Of a stretch of 64,000 nucleotides of DNA, positions 21,354 to 30,200 are shown in pieces. The first letter of the stretch is position 1; each line of letters opens with the position of its first letter. The DNA is from Ohtaekwangia koreensis. GTDB lineage: Bacteria; Bacteroidota; Bacteroidia; Cytophagales; Cyclobacteriaceae. Both the position numbers and the translations under genes were made by a program. The stretch covers positions 62,001 to 126,000 of the forward strand of contig NZ_FUZU01000003.1 in NCBI RefSeq assembly GCF_900167975.1, written 5' to 3'. The notes below the pieces were generated by a model. That model saw only the letters and a list, made by a program, of their open reading frames with translations. It was not told where the DNA came from and ran no database searches.

Positions 21354-23744
21354 TCAGAACTTAAAATTGTAGGATACAGAAGGGACCATGGTGCCAATAA
21401 TGGAGACTTTGTGAGCTTCTGCCTGTAGCGGCTGGCCTGTGGCCACCCGATCATCCGATTGTGAGAAGTAGGTAGAAAACGCATTCTTGCGCGCATAAAT
21501 GTTATACACCGAGAACACCCAGTAATCATGGTTCCTGCGTGTTTTACCATTTCTTCGAATCGTTTTTCCCTCCATGCGGAGGGAAAGGTCTAAACGGTGG
21601 TAATTACTGATGCGCACATCATTGCGCGCGTTGGTAGAATTATAGGGAATAAGTATACCCTGTGATGTATAGCGTTGGTTGGGATAGGTCGTTGGAGTTC
21701 CCGTTGTAAAAACAAAGTCTGCAGTGGCCGACCAGCGCTTGTTGATCTCCAGGATGCCGACCACCTTCAGGTTATGCGTTTGGTCGTAGCGGGCAGGATA
21801 CCATTTGCCTCGATTGATACCATTTACTTTCAACTCGGAACGACTCAAGGTATAGCTGACCCACCCGCTAAGTCGTCCCGACTTTTTCTGCGCATATACT
21901 TCAAGACCGTATGCACGTCCTTGTCCATTTAGCAAATCACCTTCCAGATAACGATTACTCAACAGGTCAGCACCGTTAATATAGTCTACTTCATTTTCGG
22001 ACGTACGGTAATACGTTTCCACAGAAGCTTCATATTGACTCTTCTCTCCGAGTGTACGAAAGTATCCCAGGGTAAACTGATTGGAAACGGTAGGTTTTAA
22101 GTTGTTGGTACTGGGCGTCCACACATTCAAAGGATTTGATGCCGTTGTGTTCGAGATGAAGTGTATATATTGTGAAGTACGGGTATAGCTCGCTTTCACT
22201 GAGCTGTTCTCATCGGTTTCATACTTAAAGGATATCCTGGGTTCGGGAGTAGTATAGGAGGCAATAGTCTGACCACTGCCATACTCTTTTTCGCTTACCA
22301 CTGATCTCCTTTTACCCGGTATAGTATCATTGTATGTATAGGCTGTTCCCGCGCCGAGGTAACGAAAATGAGAGAGACGCAAGCCATACGACACATCCGC
22401 CCTAGGAGAGAGTTTAAGCTTGTGGTTGATATAAGCTGCCGATTCAAGGGCATACTTTAACTCCAGGCTATTGTCAACAGTTTCACCATTGGTAACACCC
22501 ACTGTGCGGGAGGGATTGAAACGAAAGTAGGTTGCTTCCAATCCAAAATTAAGCTCGGATGTCTCACTGATATAGTAACTGAAGTCAGGCTTGAACAGGT
22601 AGTTGGAGATGGAAGAATTCCAGTCATATGAATTCGACTCGTCCTGATCAAAGCCAAGCCTATAGTTGTAGTTGCTATATACTCCAGAAAAGTTTGCAAA
22701 TAGCTTGCTGCTGACAATAGTGTTCAAACGAACGGTAGCCGTCTTATTACCCCAGTTAAAAATGGCGTCGTCCGACAAACTGAAATTATCACGCCCCAGA
22801 TATCCCGACACATACAAGCGATTTTTCTGATTGAGAGTATAATTGGTTTTGAGCGTTATATCATAAAAATTAAGCCCCAAGTCACCATCCAGAAATGGGC
22901 CTGCCAGTACATCAATATAAGATCTGCGTGCCGCTACAATAAAGGAAGACTTATCTTTTACCAAGGGACCTTCTACCGATAGCCTGGAGAAGATCAGACC
23001 AACACCTCCATTTACTTCCACTTGTTTACTGTTACCTTCTTTCATCCGCACATCGAGCACGGCACTGGTGCGGCCTCCATAGCTGGCCGGTATAGCACCC
23101 TTGTAAAGCTTTACATCTTTAACGGCATCCGGGTTGAAGACTGAAAAGAACCCCAGCATGTGTGATGAATTATATACCGGTGCTTCGTCCAGCAGCACCA
23201 GGTTCTGCCCGGTGCTTCCACCCCGAACATTGAAACCGGAAGACCCCTCTCCCGCCTGACTCACTCCGGGAAGAAACTGAAGACTCTTTACAATATCCAC
23301 TTCGCCCAGCAGGGCAGGCAGCTTCTGAATAGTTTTTATATCGAGCTTATTGGTACTCATCTCAATGCTCTTGATACTCAAAGAGCGCCCTTCGTTTTCA
23401 CCCAGGATTTCAATCTCTTCCAATTGGGAAGACTGCTCCTGGAGTTCGATGTGAAGTTTCAGGTTTTTATCCAGCAGTATAGTCCGCGTCACCTTGTTAT
23501 ACCCGATAAAGCTATATTCGATTGTATAAGATCCTGCTGGTAGCGTTAGCGAATAAAAACCATAGGCGTTTGTAACGACCCCCTGCCCGGTTTCACGAAT
23601 AAAAACGTTCACGCCAATAAGCGACTCCCCGTCTGCGGCATCTTTAATGATCCCGTCAATAGTATATTTCGACTGCGTATACCCATATCGTTGCTCCAAA
23701 ATAATTGCAAGAAAAATTATCCATGCCACCCTGTATATATTCAT
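21354..23744 (-). CDS. TonB-dependent receptor of the DUF4249-associated type
   Basis: The protein has 796 residues. Signal peptide, then CarboxypepD_reg domain (about 28-105, YTIDGIIKDAADGESLIGVNVFI), TonB-box-like EEIEILGENEGRS, and a plug with KSLQFLPGVSQAGEGSSGFNVRGG and LYKGAIPASYGGRTSAVLDV. A 22-strand-type barrel follows, ending in SVSYNFKF with a terminal aromatic residue. This is the short receptor class that pairs with DUF4249 lipoproteins rather than with SusD. It lies between the pseudo-esterase/barrel gene (20 bp upstream) and the DUF4249 gene (2 bp downstream), so co-expression is very likely. Substrate unknown; such pairs have been proposed to import peptides, metals or glycans. 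Confidence 0.93.
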   Translation of the reverse strand: MNIYRVAWIIFLAIILEQRYGYTQSKYTIDGIIKDAADGESLIGVNVFIRETGQGVVTNAYGFYSLTLPAGSYTIEYSFIGYNKVTRTILLDKNLKLHIELQEQSSQLEEIEILGENEGRSLSIKSIEMSTNKLDIKTIQKLPALLGEVDIVKSLQFLPGVSQAGEGSSGFNVRGGSTGQNLVLLDEAPVYNSSHMLGFFSVFNPDAVKDVKLYKGAIPASYGGRTSAVLDVRMKEGNSKQVEVNGGVGLIFSRLSVEGPLVKDKSSFIVAARRSYIDVLAGPFLDGDLGLNFYDITLKTNYTLNQKNRLYVSGYLGRDNFSLSDDAIFNWGNKTATVRLNTIVSSKLFANFSGVYSNYNYRLGFDQDESNSYDWNSSISNYLFKPDFSYYISETSELNFGLEATYFRFNPSRTVGVTNGETVDNSLELKYALESAAYINHKLKLSPRADVSYGLRLSHFRYLGAGTAYTYNDTIPGKRRSVVSEKEYGSGQTIASYTTPEPRISFKYETDENSSVKASYTRTSQYIHFISNTTASNPLNVWTPSTNNLKPTVSNQFTLGYFRTLGEKSQYEASVETYYRTSENEVDYINGADLLSNRYLEGDLLNGQGRAYGLEVYAQKKSGRLSGWVSYTLSRSELKVNGINRGKWYPARYDQTHNLKVVGILEINKRWSATADFVFTTGTPTTYPNQRYTSQGILIPYNSTNARNDVRISNYHRLDLSLRMEGKTIRRNGKTRRNHDYWVFSVYNIYARKNAFSTYFSQSDDRVATGQPLQAEAHKVSIIGTMVPSVSYNFKF

Positions 23745-23764
23745 GCGTTGTTCGTTGATTGATG

Positions 23765-24988
23765 TTATTCCTTACGTAGTTTCAGCCGGTTTGCTCCTAT
23801 TATATACCCCGCGGAAACACTGCCGGTAAAGCCACGAATAGCCTTGACTGCTCCTGCCGACTCGAACTCGGATGAATGGATATAGCGGATATGTACCCCG
23901 GTGAGAATACGCTTGCCAAGTCTGCAATCTATACCCGTACCGAGCGTAGTTTGAAATGCCATGCGTGCTTCTGCCTTGATTTTATTTTTGATATAGTTCG
24001 GATCTATATTAGTACCAAACCTGCCGCCGAAAACAAGAACAGCGATTGGACCGGTACCTAGCAAAATATAGGGACGAGTCTTTCTGCGATGGAAAGCATA
24101 CCGGAATCCAACCGTAACCGGTAAGATCATACCTCCGCCCGCCTCGATGCGTACGCCATCCATTTCCTGCTTCTGGGGAACTTTGATCCAGCCTATATCT
24201 ACAAACCAGGCCATCGAGTCATTCATCCAGGAGGTCATGTGTATGTCGAGTACCGAATGTGCATCGCTGATATCCATATAGGTCTTATCTTTTTTGGTGC
24301 GCACCCCAGGCAGCAGATAAAACCCGCCTGTCCGAAACTCAATGGACACGCGGCGAGCCCATCGTACGCGCCGTATTGAATCCTCGACTTCCATCCTGCG
24401 CACTTCGGCATTATAGAGCGGGTTTTCCCATTTTTTATAGAGAGGTGTTGCCACTGGCTCAATCTCCAGAACCTGGTTTGCCAAAGTCATTATCTCTTTA
24501 AGCGATATACCGGTTGCAGCGATCGTGTGGGTGGACACGACCCGCATTGGAAGACGACTGACAAAACTATCGGCCAGGCATTTGCTGGGAACATCATTAA
24601 TGATATATACCCGGTTACGATCAATGTGAAAGTTGTCATACACCTCACCGAGTATAGTTTGTATAAAGTCAACATTATCGCTGAGTTTCGCCTCATCATG
24701 ACATGTCCAGGATTCCTTGGCCGGTGAAGGCAAGAGCATAACTACCGGTCGGTTTAGTCCTTTCCAGACAGAGTCTTGCACGGGTAAAGCCTGTAAGCTT
24801 CGTGCATCGCTAAACAGCCAGAGGATGAGTGGCGCGTTCGCCACCTGTGCATCGGTATAGGCATGAGACAACCGGTATGTACGACTGACGTCACCTGTGC
24901 TCGTCACAAAAAACCGTTGTGCCTCAACCGGCTTGTATATAATCATCAGGATGAATACAAAAGACAAGACAATCCCACTTTCCCGCAT
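23765..24988 (-). CDS. Fusion of a degenerate esterase-like domain with an outer-membrane beta-barrel
   Basis: The protein has 407 residues with a signal peptide (ending PVEAQ). Residues about 30-165 follow the PHB-depolymerase/LpqC-type alpha/beta-hydrolase fold: PLILWLFSDARS where PLVVxLHG is usual, a WTCHDE segment, then DVDFIQ-like NVDFIQTILGEVYDNFHIDRNRVYII. The expected nucleophile elbow GxSxG after that strand is replaced by NDVPSKC, so catalysis is probably lost. From about 215 to the end the sequence alternates like a small outer-membrane barrel (SIEFRTGGFYLLPGV, RPYILLGTGPIAVLVFGG, TGSVSAGYIIG). It heads the operon containing the TonB receptor and DUF4249 genes. I do not know this combination from any named family. 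Confidence 0.7.
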   Translation of the reverse strand: MRESGIVLSFVFILMIIYKPVEAQRFFVTSTGDVSRTYRLSHAYTDAQVANAPLILWLFSDARSLQALPVQDSVWKGLNRPVVMLLPSPAKESWTCHDEAKLSDNVDFIQTILGEVYDNFHIDRNRVYIINDVPSKCLADSFVSRLPMRVVSTHTIAATGISLKEIMTLANQVLEIEPVATPLYKKWENPLYNAEVRRMEVEDSIRRVRWARRVSIEFRTGGFYLLPGVRTKKDKTYMDISDAHSVLDIHMTSWMNDSMAWFVDIGWIKVPQKQEMDGVRIEAGGGMILPVTVGFRYAFHRRKTRPYILLGTGPIAVLVFGGRFGTNIDPNYIKNKIKAEARMAFQTTLGTGIDCRLGKRILTGVHIRYIHSSEFESAGAVKAIRGFTGSVSAGYIIGANRLKLRKE

Positions 24989-25319
24989 AGATTATAAAGT
25001 ACTAGGACCGAAAATTGCAGAAACGTAAAATGCAATGCGCAAAAAAAAGACTAATAGGAAAACGAAGCTGACTTACGGGATGATTTAATCGACTAGCCGT
25101 GCTTTGGAGGAGGCAAAAAAAGACTCAGCGACACATGACAATCCCGAGCTATATAGAATGAAATATATACTTTCATGCCAGGAACAGAAAGACAATATAG
25201 TATACATTATAATAACGTCAAGCCGGTACCCAACGCAGTCATAGGTTTAAACTCCGGAGTGATTAATATACTTTTGCTGCCTGTGAAAATTACGGTATCC
25301 TGTAGCTTCAGAAATGGGT
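24989..25319. other. Intergenic region upstream of the pseudo-esterase/TonB operon
   Basis: About 330 bp lie between the LytTR regulator gene and the operon 24988-19626, both on the minus strand. It presumably holds the operon promoter. I see no gene, clear terminator or strong palindrome. Confidence 0.45.
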
Positions 25320-26015
25320 CTAGCGAAGCCTGCCTTCTACTACCAACCTTTGAAATTGTTCGGTATATGACTCCCCTATAGGTATATAGCGGTTCCTGAT
25401 ATATACCTTGGCGCTACGAAAAGATATGATTTTGCTTACCGATATGATGTAGGAACGGTGTACACGCTGGAAACTCGTCGGGAGCAATTCTTCAAATGCC
25501 TTCAGCGTAGTGAGCGTCAGAATGGGGTTTGCTTCATCGGTATAGATCTTGAGATAATCTTTATATCCTTCAATAAAGTAAATAGAGGACAGTGATACTT
25601 TGATGGTATTGTGTTCTGATTTTACAAATATGAAACCATCCAAGGCGGGTTCCTTCGGTTTGAGCATTTCAAAGGCCCGATCGCTTGCTTTTAAAAAGCG
25701 ATTGAAGGGTACAGGTTTGAGAAGATAGTCCAACGCGTTGAGCTCGAATCCCTGTACAGCAAACTGGTCGTAGGCGGTAATAAAAATAAAGGCAGGCGGT
25801 TTATCAAAACTTTTCAGGAACTCTATACCTGAGATATCCGGCATATTTACATCCAGGAAGATAAGGTCAACCTTGTCTGAGCGCAACATTTCGATGGCAC
25901 TGAACGGTTCATGAAATAATCCTTTCAGATGAAGGTATGGTATTTTTTTAATATAGGACTCGACCAGCTCGAGCGCCAACGGTTCATCATCAATAACAAT
26001 ACAGTTAATTTTCAT
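25320..26015 (-). CDS. LytTR-family response regulator
   Basis: The protein has 231 residues: a receiver domain (1-120) with acidic pocket D9-D10, phospho-acceptor Asp55 in LIFLDVNMPD and the Lys in LLKPVPFNRF, followed by a LytTR DNA-binding domain (about 135-230, SSIYFIEGYKDYLKIY, FQRVHRSYIISV). I start at 26015, which gives the canonical MKINCIVIDDEP and is preceded by a good ribosome-binding site (AGGGAAGGG). An in-frame extension to 26042 is less likely. It overlaps the sensor-kinase gene by 11 bp, so the two form a translationally coupled pair. Targets unknown; the receptor operons on both sides are natural candidates. Confidence 0.94.
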   Translation of the reverse strand: MKINCIVIDDEPLALELVESYIKKIPYLHLKGLFHEPFSAIEMLRSDKVDLIFLDVNMPDISGIEFLKSFDKPPAFIFITAYDQFAVQGFELNALDYLLKPVPFNRFLKASDRAFEMLKPKEPALDGFIFVKSEHNTIKVSLSSIYFIEGYKDYLKIYTDEANPILTLTTLKAFEELLPTSFQRVHRSYIISVSKIISFRSAKVYIRNRYIPIGESYTEQFQRLVVEGRLR

Positions 26016-27087
26016 AAGCCCTTCCCTTGTGACTGAGATCAATTTTTAGTTCGACCATATAGTAGTCCTTTGAATCATCAATATCGAGTTCATAGCGGTT
26101 ACTATAAATCAGATCAAGTCTTCTTTTCGTATTGGCAATGCCGATGCCACAATGCTGGTTTACTGCGGTATATTGTTCAGTGCCGGCCCGCTTCGTATTC
26201 ACCACGTTGAAGACAAGGGAATGGCCCGTGACCACCAGTGTAATATCAATGGTACTCGGTTTACTATAGGAAATGCCGTGTTTGAATGCGTTCTCTATAA
26301 AAGGAATTAAGATCAGTGGTTCTATCCGTGCCCGTTGCAAGTCCCCTTCATAAACAAAGTGTATGGAGATATCCCTTTGATCTGAAATTCTAATCCGGTG
26401 CATGGCGATGTAATCCTCGGCATGGCGTATTTCTTTTAGTAAAGGAATTTTTCCGTGATTGGTTTCATACAGCACATGCCTCATGATGTTGGACAATAAC
26501 ATAACGGCAGCCCCGGTCTGATTCGACTTTTTCTCGGCCAGTGAAAAAATGTTATTCAAAGAATTAAACAAAAAATGAGGGTTGATTTGATACTTCAAGA
26601 ATGACAATTCTGCTACCATCTTCTCTTTCTCAATACCTTCTTCTTTGAGCATTTTCATTTCGGAGCTCCGAACCAGCTCAAAGCTGGTACTAAGTCCAAA
26701 CAATAAAAGCATTGGAAAAATATAGAAGGGTACTCGAAATATACTTTGCTGTGGTACTAAACTGTCAGGCATTGTCGTGACATTGTAAAACAAGGCATGT
26801 AGAATAGCGCTAAAAAGAATACACACCATAATACAAGCTATATAGCAGGTATATTTTCGTTCTGTCAAATATCGGGGCACAAGCAAGTAACTATTAATAA
26901 AATAAAATGGAATTGTGCTTATTGCTATTGTTAACCAATATCCCCCCAGGTAATCAGTTAACTCACCTTCTGCAAGACCAAGCAGTGGCCAAGGAAAAAT
27001 GGCAAAAAGAAAAATAGATGCATGAAACACGTGGCGGTATTTACCAATGGTACGACTCACTGAAGAGATGTTTCGTTGATGGTGCAT
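26005..27087 (-). CDS. LytS-type membrane sensor histidine kinase
   Basis: The protein has 360 residues: four predicted membrane helices in the first 125 residues or so, no large periplasmic sensor, then a short linker helix and the His_kinase domain (PF06580) with the phospho-acceptor in FLKYQINPHFLFNSLNNIF (His171). An HATPase region follows (LILIPFIENAFKHGISYSKP; GIGIANTKRRLDLIY). This is the common Bacteroidota partner of LytTR regulators. The start at 27087 is supported by an AGGTGAT ribosome-binding site 4 nt upstream; a GTG at 27096 would overlap that site. The downstream regulator gene overlaps its last codons. Confidence 0.94.
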   Translation of the reverse strand: MHHQRNISSVSRTIGKYRHVFHASIFLFAIFPWPLLGLAEGELTDYLGGYWLTIAISTIPFYFINSYLLVPRYLTERKYTCYIACIMVCILFSAILHALFYNVTTMPDSLVPQQSIFRVPFYIFPMLLLFGLSTSFELVRSSEMKMLKEEGIEKEKMVAELSFLKYQINPHFLFNSLNNIFSLAEKKSNQTGAAVMLLSNIMRHVLYETNHGKIPLLKEIRHAEDYIAMHRIRISDQRDISIHFVYEGDLQRARIEPLILIPFIENAFKHGISYSKPSTIDITLVVTGHSLVFNVVNTKRAGTEQYTAVNQHCGIGIANTKRRLDLIYSNRYELDIDDSKDYYMVELKIDLSHKGRAYEN

Positions 27088-27091
27088 TTGG

Positions 27092-27098
27092 ATCACCT
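27092..27098 (-). promoter_or_regulatory. Ribosome-binding site deciding the LytS start
   Basis: AGGTGAT on the minus strand ends 4 nt before the ATG at 27087. Because most genes here have weak Shine-Dalgarno sites, this one is informative and argues against the GTG at 27096. Confidence 0.55.
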
Positions 27099-27458
27099 AA
27101 AATCGGAATTACAATTTGAGTTACATGAATTAGTATACCAAATGGCTGAATGCGTCTGCCCAACCCCTGTGCAGAAGAACCAAATTAAACGCGCATTGCA
27201 AAAATCACCAGTCATGGAGACTAGACATCCCGCGTGCTATAGCAAACGGAGGCGCAGTAAAAACCTCTCGAATCTTAGTCGATAATACATTACCTGTCAT
27301 CGGCAATAAGCACCTGATTAGTCGACTATTCAAATAGTTGCAAATAAAAGCCCCTGCGTTAATCGTTTAGTTTATAGTCTATAGGTATGCCAAAAAAAAA
27401 TCGCTGTAGTAATATATAGCTATATCTGCGGCATTGACTTTAATCTAATCTTAACCAC
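27099..27458. other. Divergent promoter region between LytS and TonB-receptor genes
   Basis: About 360 bp carry the presumed divergent promoters of the kinase operon and the TonB-receptor/YfiR operon. I see no gene and cannot place a convincing Bacteroidota promoter. Confidence 0.45.
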
Positions 27459-29585
27459 ATGAAAAAAGTAAGCAGTGTATTTTTTCTCCTTTTTATCTAC
27501 CTGACCCTTCATGCGCAGCAGGACTCTTTAAAAATCAAGATCGATTCGCTGTACCAGTATTACGACATGAGTCTGGAAGAACTCAGCCATGTAAAAGCAA
27601 GTGGCGTATCAAGTGAGCTGGAGACTTTCATCAATTCCCTCATTACAGTGGCCTCGCAAAAAGCAATTTCAACGCGCGAAAGTCCGAGTGCTATCTCACT
27701 AATTTCAGAAGAAGATATAAAAAAGTCAGGTGCCCGTGATCTGATTGATGTGCTACGACTGGTGCCGGGATTTGATTTTGCCTATGATGGATCAAATACC
27801 ATTGGCATCGGCATTCGAGGTAACTGGGCAAACGAAGGAAAAGTACTCTTGCAGGTTGATGGCGTGCAGATGAACGAAATATTTTCCGGTGCCACACAGT
27901 TTGGAAACAATTTCCCTATTGCGAGCATCAGTCGCATTGAGATCATTCGCGGACCTGGGTCTGCTATATATGGAGGTTTTGCCGAGCTTGGTGTGATCAA
28001 CATCATTACCAAAAATCCGGATGAACTCAACGGCGGCTATATCACCGGAACATTTGGACAGATGCAACACGGCAGCGCCAGGCGGACGCTAAATCTGGGT
28101 ATAGGCAAGAAAGTAAAAGCATTTGAGTTTTCACTAACCGGTGTTATGGGCGAAGGAAACCGGAGCGACCGCACTGCCTTTGTCAGAGGTGTATCTACTA
28201 CCATAAGCTCTCGCGAAACCATGGCAAACAATTCAGCAACCAATCCTTTCTTTTGGAATGGCAAGATTGGATATAAAGGATTTTCGCTGCGGTTGATTTA
28301 TGATAACTATAAAACAGATGTGTTAACCTTAACCGATGAATCCGGTAAACGCTTCCTGTCAAGATATACCAATGCGCTATCTGCTGAAGCAAAGTATACC
28401 TGGAAGGCCTCCGATAAACTAAGTTTGACACCGTCATTGTTTCTTACTTGGCAATCGCCAGGGGTTAGCAACCTCTCCGATAGTCTGAACCTGATTCAAG
28501 ACCGAGGGCATCGCTTTCAGAGTTCCGTCACGGCTGCCTATGACTTCTCCCGGAAGATAAACATGGTGACCGGGGCAACGTATTTTACAGATATAGGCAC
28601 CAATGATGCCGACTCCATTACCACCATCAGTAACTATGTAAGTTCGATACAGTATCACACCTATGCCCTCTTTAGCCAATTGACCATCAAGCATCGCATT
28701 GCCAATATCGTATTAGGTGCACGCTATGAAAACAATTCAGAGTTCGGAGATGCTTTTGTTCCCCGTATAGCCTTTACAAAACGGGTTGATCGTTTTCATT
28801 TAAAGCTTTTATATAGTAATTCATTTCGATCGCCCTCGATACAAAATATTGCCAGGGGTGTTGCGAACACCTCCGGTGCTATAGGAAGTATAGGACCGGA
28901 ACATACCAGGGTAGCAGAAATTGAACTAGGATATCAATTAACAAGAGATATACTGACAACAGCCAATTTCTTCAACACTTCGATAAAAGACCCAATCGTC
29001 TATATAAGTGATCTTAACCTCTATACCAACTTTGACAAGTCCGGTAGTCAAGGCGTGGAACTTGAAGCAAGAATGAAGAAACGATGGGGTTCTATTACTG
29101 CCAACTATTCTTTTTATACTGTGGCCAACCAAACCAGGTTACAGATATATAGTACACAGCAATATATACAAGGCGATACGTTGCAACCTTCGGGAGGAGA
29201 TGCAAGTAAATCTACACTCCTTGCCTTCCCAGCACACAAAATCACCCTCACTGCAAACGTGACGCTCTCCAAGTCGCTGTCGATAAGCTCCTCCATCCTC
29301 TGGAACAGTAAACGTTACGGCTATGACTTCCAGACTTCGGACCAGGGTACATATGAAATTTATCTAAAGGAAGATGCACCCAAATTAATGAGCAATATAT
29401 TTCTGACCTGGTCAAGCCCTGTTAAAGGACTTGATCTGGGAGCCGGTGTCTTTAACCTGTTCAATACACGGTATAATTACATGGTACCGGTTGGCTCCCG
29501 AACAGCAGCACCGCTGCCTTCCGGTTCACGGGAATATACTATACGGTTATCCTTTTTACTGAAGTCGAAAACACCACAGTCATGA
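27459..29585 (+). CDS. TonB-dependent receptor (YfiR-associated type)
   Basis: The protein has 708 residues with a signal peptide (ending TLHAQ) and no CarboxypepD_reg domain. The mature N-terminus has the helical motif MSLEELSHVKASG and then a plug (SAISLISEEDIKKSGARDLID, RIEIIRGPGSAIYGG) and barrel. Receptors with this LSLEEL-type lead-in are repeatedly found beside YfiR-family proteins and sensor enzymes, unlike SusC or siderophore receptors. The stop overlaps the start of the YfiR gene by 4 bp (ATGA), so they are translationally coupled. Ligand unknown. It is divergent from the LytS/LytTR pair, which may regulate it. Confidence 0.92.
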   Translation: MKKVSSVFFLLFIYLTLHAQQDSLKIKIDSLYQYYDMSLEELSHVKASGVSSELETFINSLITVASQKAISTRESPSAISLISEEDIKKSGARDLIDVLRLVPGFDFAYDGSNTIGIGIRGNWANEGKVLLQVDGVQMNEIFSGATQFGNNFPIASISRIEIIRGPGSAIYGGFAELGVINIITKNPDELNGGYITGTFGQMQHGSARRTLNLGIGKKVKAFEFSLTGVMGEGNRSDRTAFVRGVSTTISSRETMANNSATNPFFWNGKIGYKGFSLRLIYDNYKTDVLTLTDESGKRFLSRYTNALSAEAKYTWKASDKLSLTPSLFLTWQSPGVSNLSDSLNLIQDRGHRFQSSVTAAYDFSRKINMVTGATYFTDIGTNDADSITTISNYVSSIQYHTYALFSQLTIKHRIANIVLGARYENNSEFGDAFVPRIAFTKRVDRFHLKLLYSNSFRSPSIQNIARGVANTSGAIGSIGPEHTRVAEIELGYQLTRDILTTANFFNTSIKDPIVYISDLNLYTNFDKSGSQGVELEARMKKRWGSITANYSFYTVANQTRLQIYSTQQYIQGDTLQPSGGDASKSTLLAFPAHKITLTANVTLSKSLSISSSILWNSKRYGYDFQTSDQGTYEIYLKEDAPKLMSNIFLTWSSPVKGLDLGAGVFNLFNTRYNYMVPVGSRTAAPLPSGSREYTIRLSFLLKSKTPQS

Positions 29586-30106
29586 GAAGAACTGTAACGC
29601 TAACCATACTGATGCTTCTGGGAATCATCGGCATATCACACAAGTCACATGCGCAGGAAAAAGATTATCGAACGCAGGTTTTGTTTCTTTACAACTTTAT
29701 CAAATATATCAGTTGGCCTTCACCCGCTAATCAATTTGTCATTGGCGTTGTAGGAGACTCTCCTATCCTTGATGAGCTCCATAAGCTTGCCGGTATCCGA
29801 AAGACTCCCGATGGGAAAACAATTATCATAAAGGTTATTGAAAATATGAATGCAGTCTATGACTGTAATATGATATACCTCTCTGACATGCGCAGCAAAG
29901 ACATTATAAAACTAGTAAGCATCATTCAACTCCAGCCTGCACTAATCGTAGCCGAGCGAGACGGCTTGGCAAAAAAGGGGGCCGAAATTAATTTCTTTAT
30001 TCAGGATGACGATAAGCTCGGTTTTTCAATCAGCCGGAAAAATATAGAAGGTAAAAAATTGAAGGTGTCGGGTGAACTTCTCCGGCTGGCAGAATTGGCA
30101 GATTAA
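29582..30106 (+). CDS. YfiR/DUF4154-family periplasmic protein
   Basis: The protein has 174 residues with a signal peptide (ending SHAQ) and the YfiR family signature: YRTQVLFLYNFIKYISWP near the start, FVIGVVGDSPI, and a C-terminal NFFIQDDDKLGFSISRKN then SGELLRLAEL. In Pseudomonas, YfiR is a periplasmic repressor of the diguanylate cyclase YfiN. Here no cyclase or kinase follows; the transcript ends at a strong hairpin. Its partner must therefore lie elsewhere, or it acts with the coupled TonB receptor, perhaps relaying ligand occupancy. The two cysteines that control Pseudomonas YfiR are not obvious; only one Cys (CNMIYL) is seen in the mature part. Confidence 0.9.
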   Translation: MRRTVTLTILMLLGIIGISHKSHAQEKDYRTQVLFLYNFIKYISWPSPANQFVIGVVGDSPILDELHKLAGIRKTPDGKTIIIKVIENMNAVYDCNMIYLSDMRSKDIIKLVSIIQLQPALIVAERDGLAKKGAEINFFIQDDDKLGFSISRKNIEGKKLKVSGELLRLAELAD

Positions 30107-30140
30107 TCAAAGTGTCATGTGTCCCTGTAGTTCATGCTCT

Positions 30141-30174
30141 CGCATACTTGCATAATATATACTGCAAGTATGCG
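30141..30174. terminator. Bidirectional hairpin terminator
   Basis: A perfect 12-bp inverted repeat (CGCATACTTGCA / TGCAAGTATGCG) has a 10-nt AT-rich loop. It lies between convergent genes ending at 30106 and 30201, so it can serve both strands. Confidence 0.85.
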
Positions 30175-30200
30175 CTTCTTCACCAACTACCTACCTGATT

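Noticed and set aside
23765-24988. Active PHB-depolymerase-like esterase
   Set aside because: The nucleophile elbow GxSxG is missing, so catalysis is not supported.
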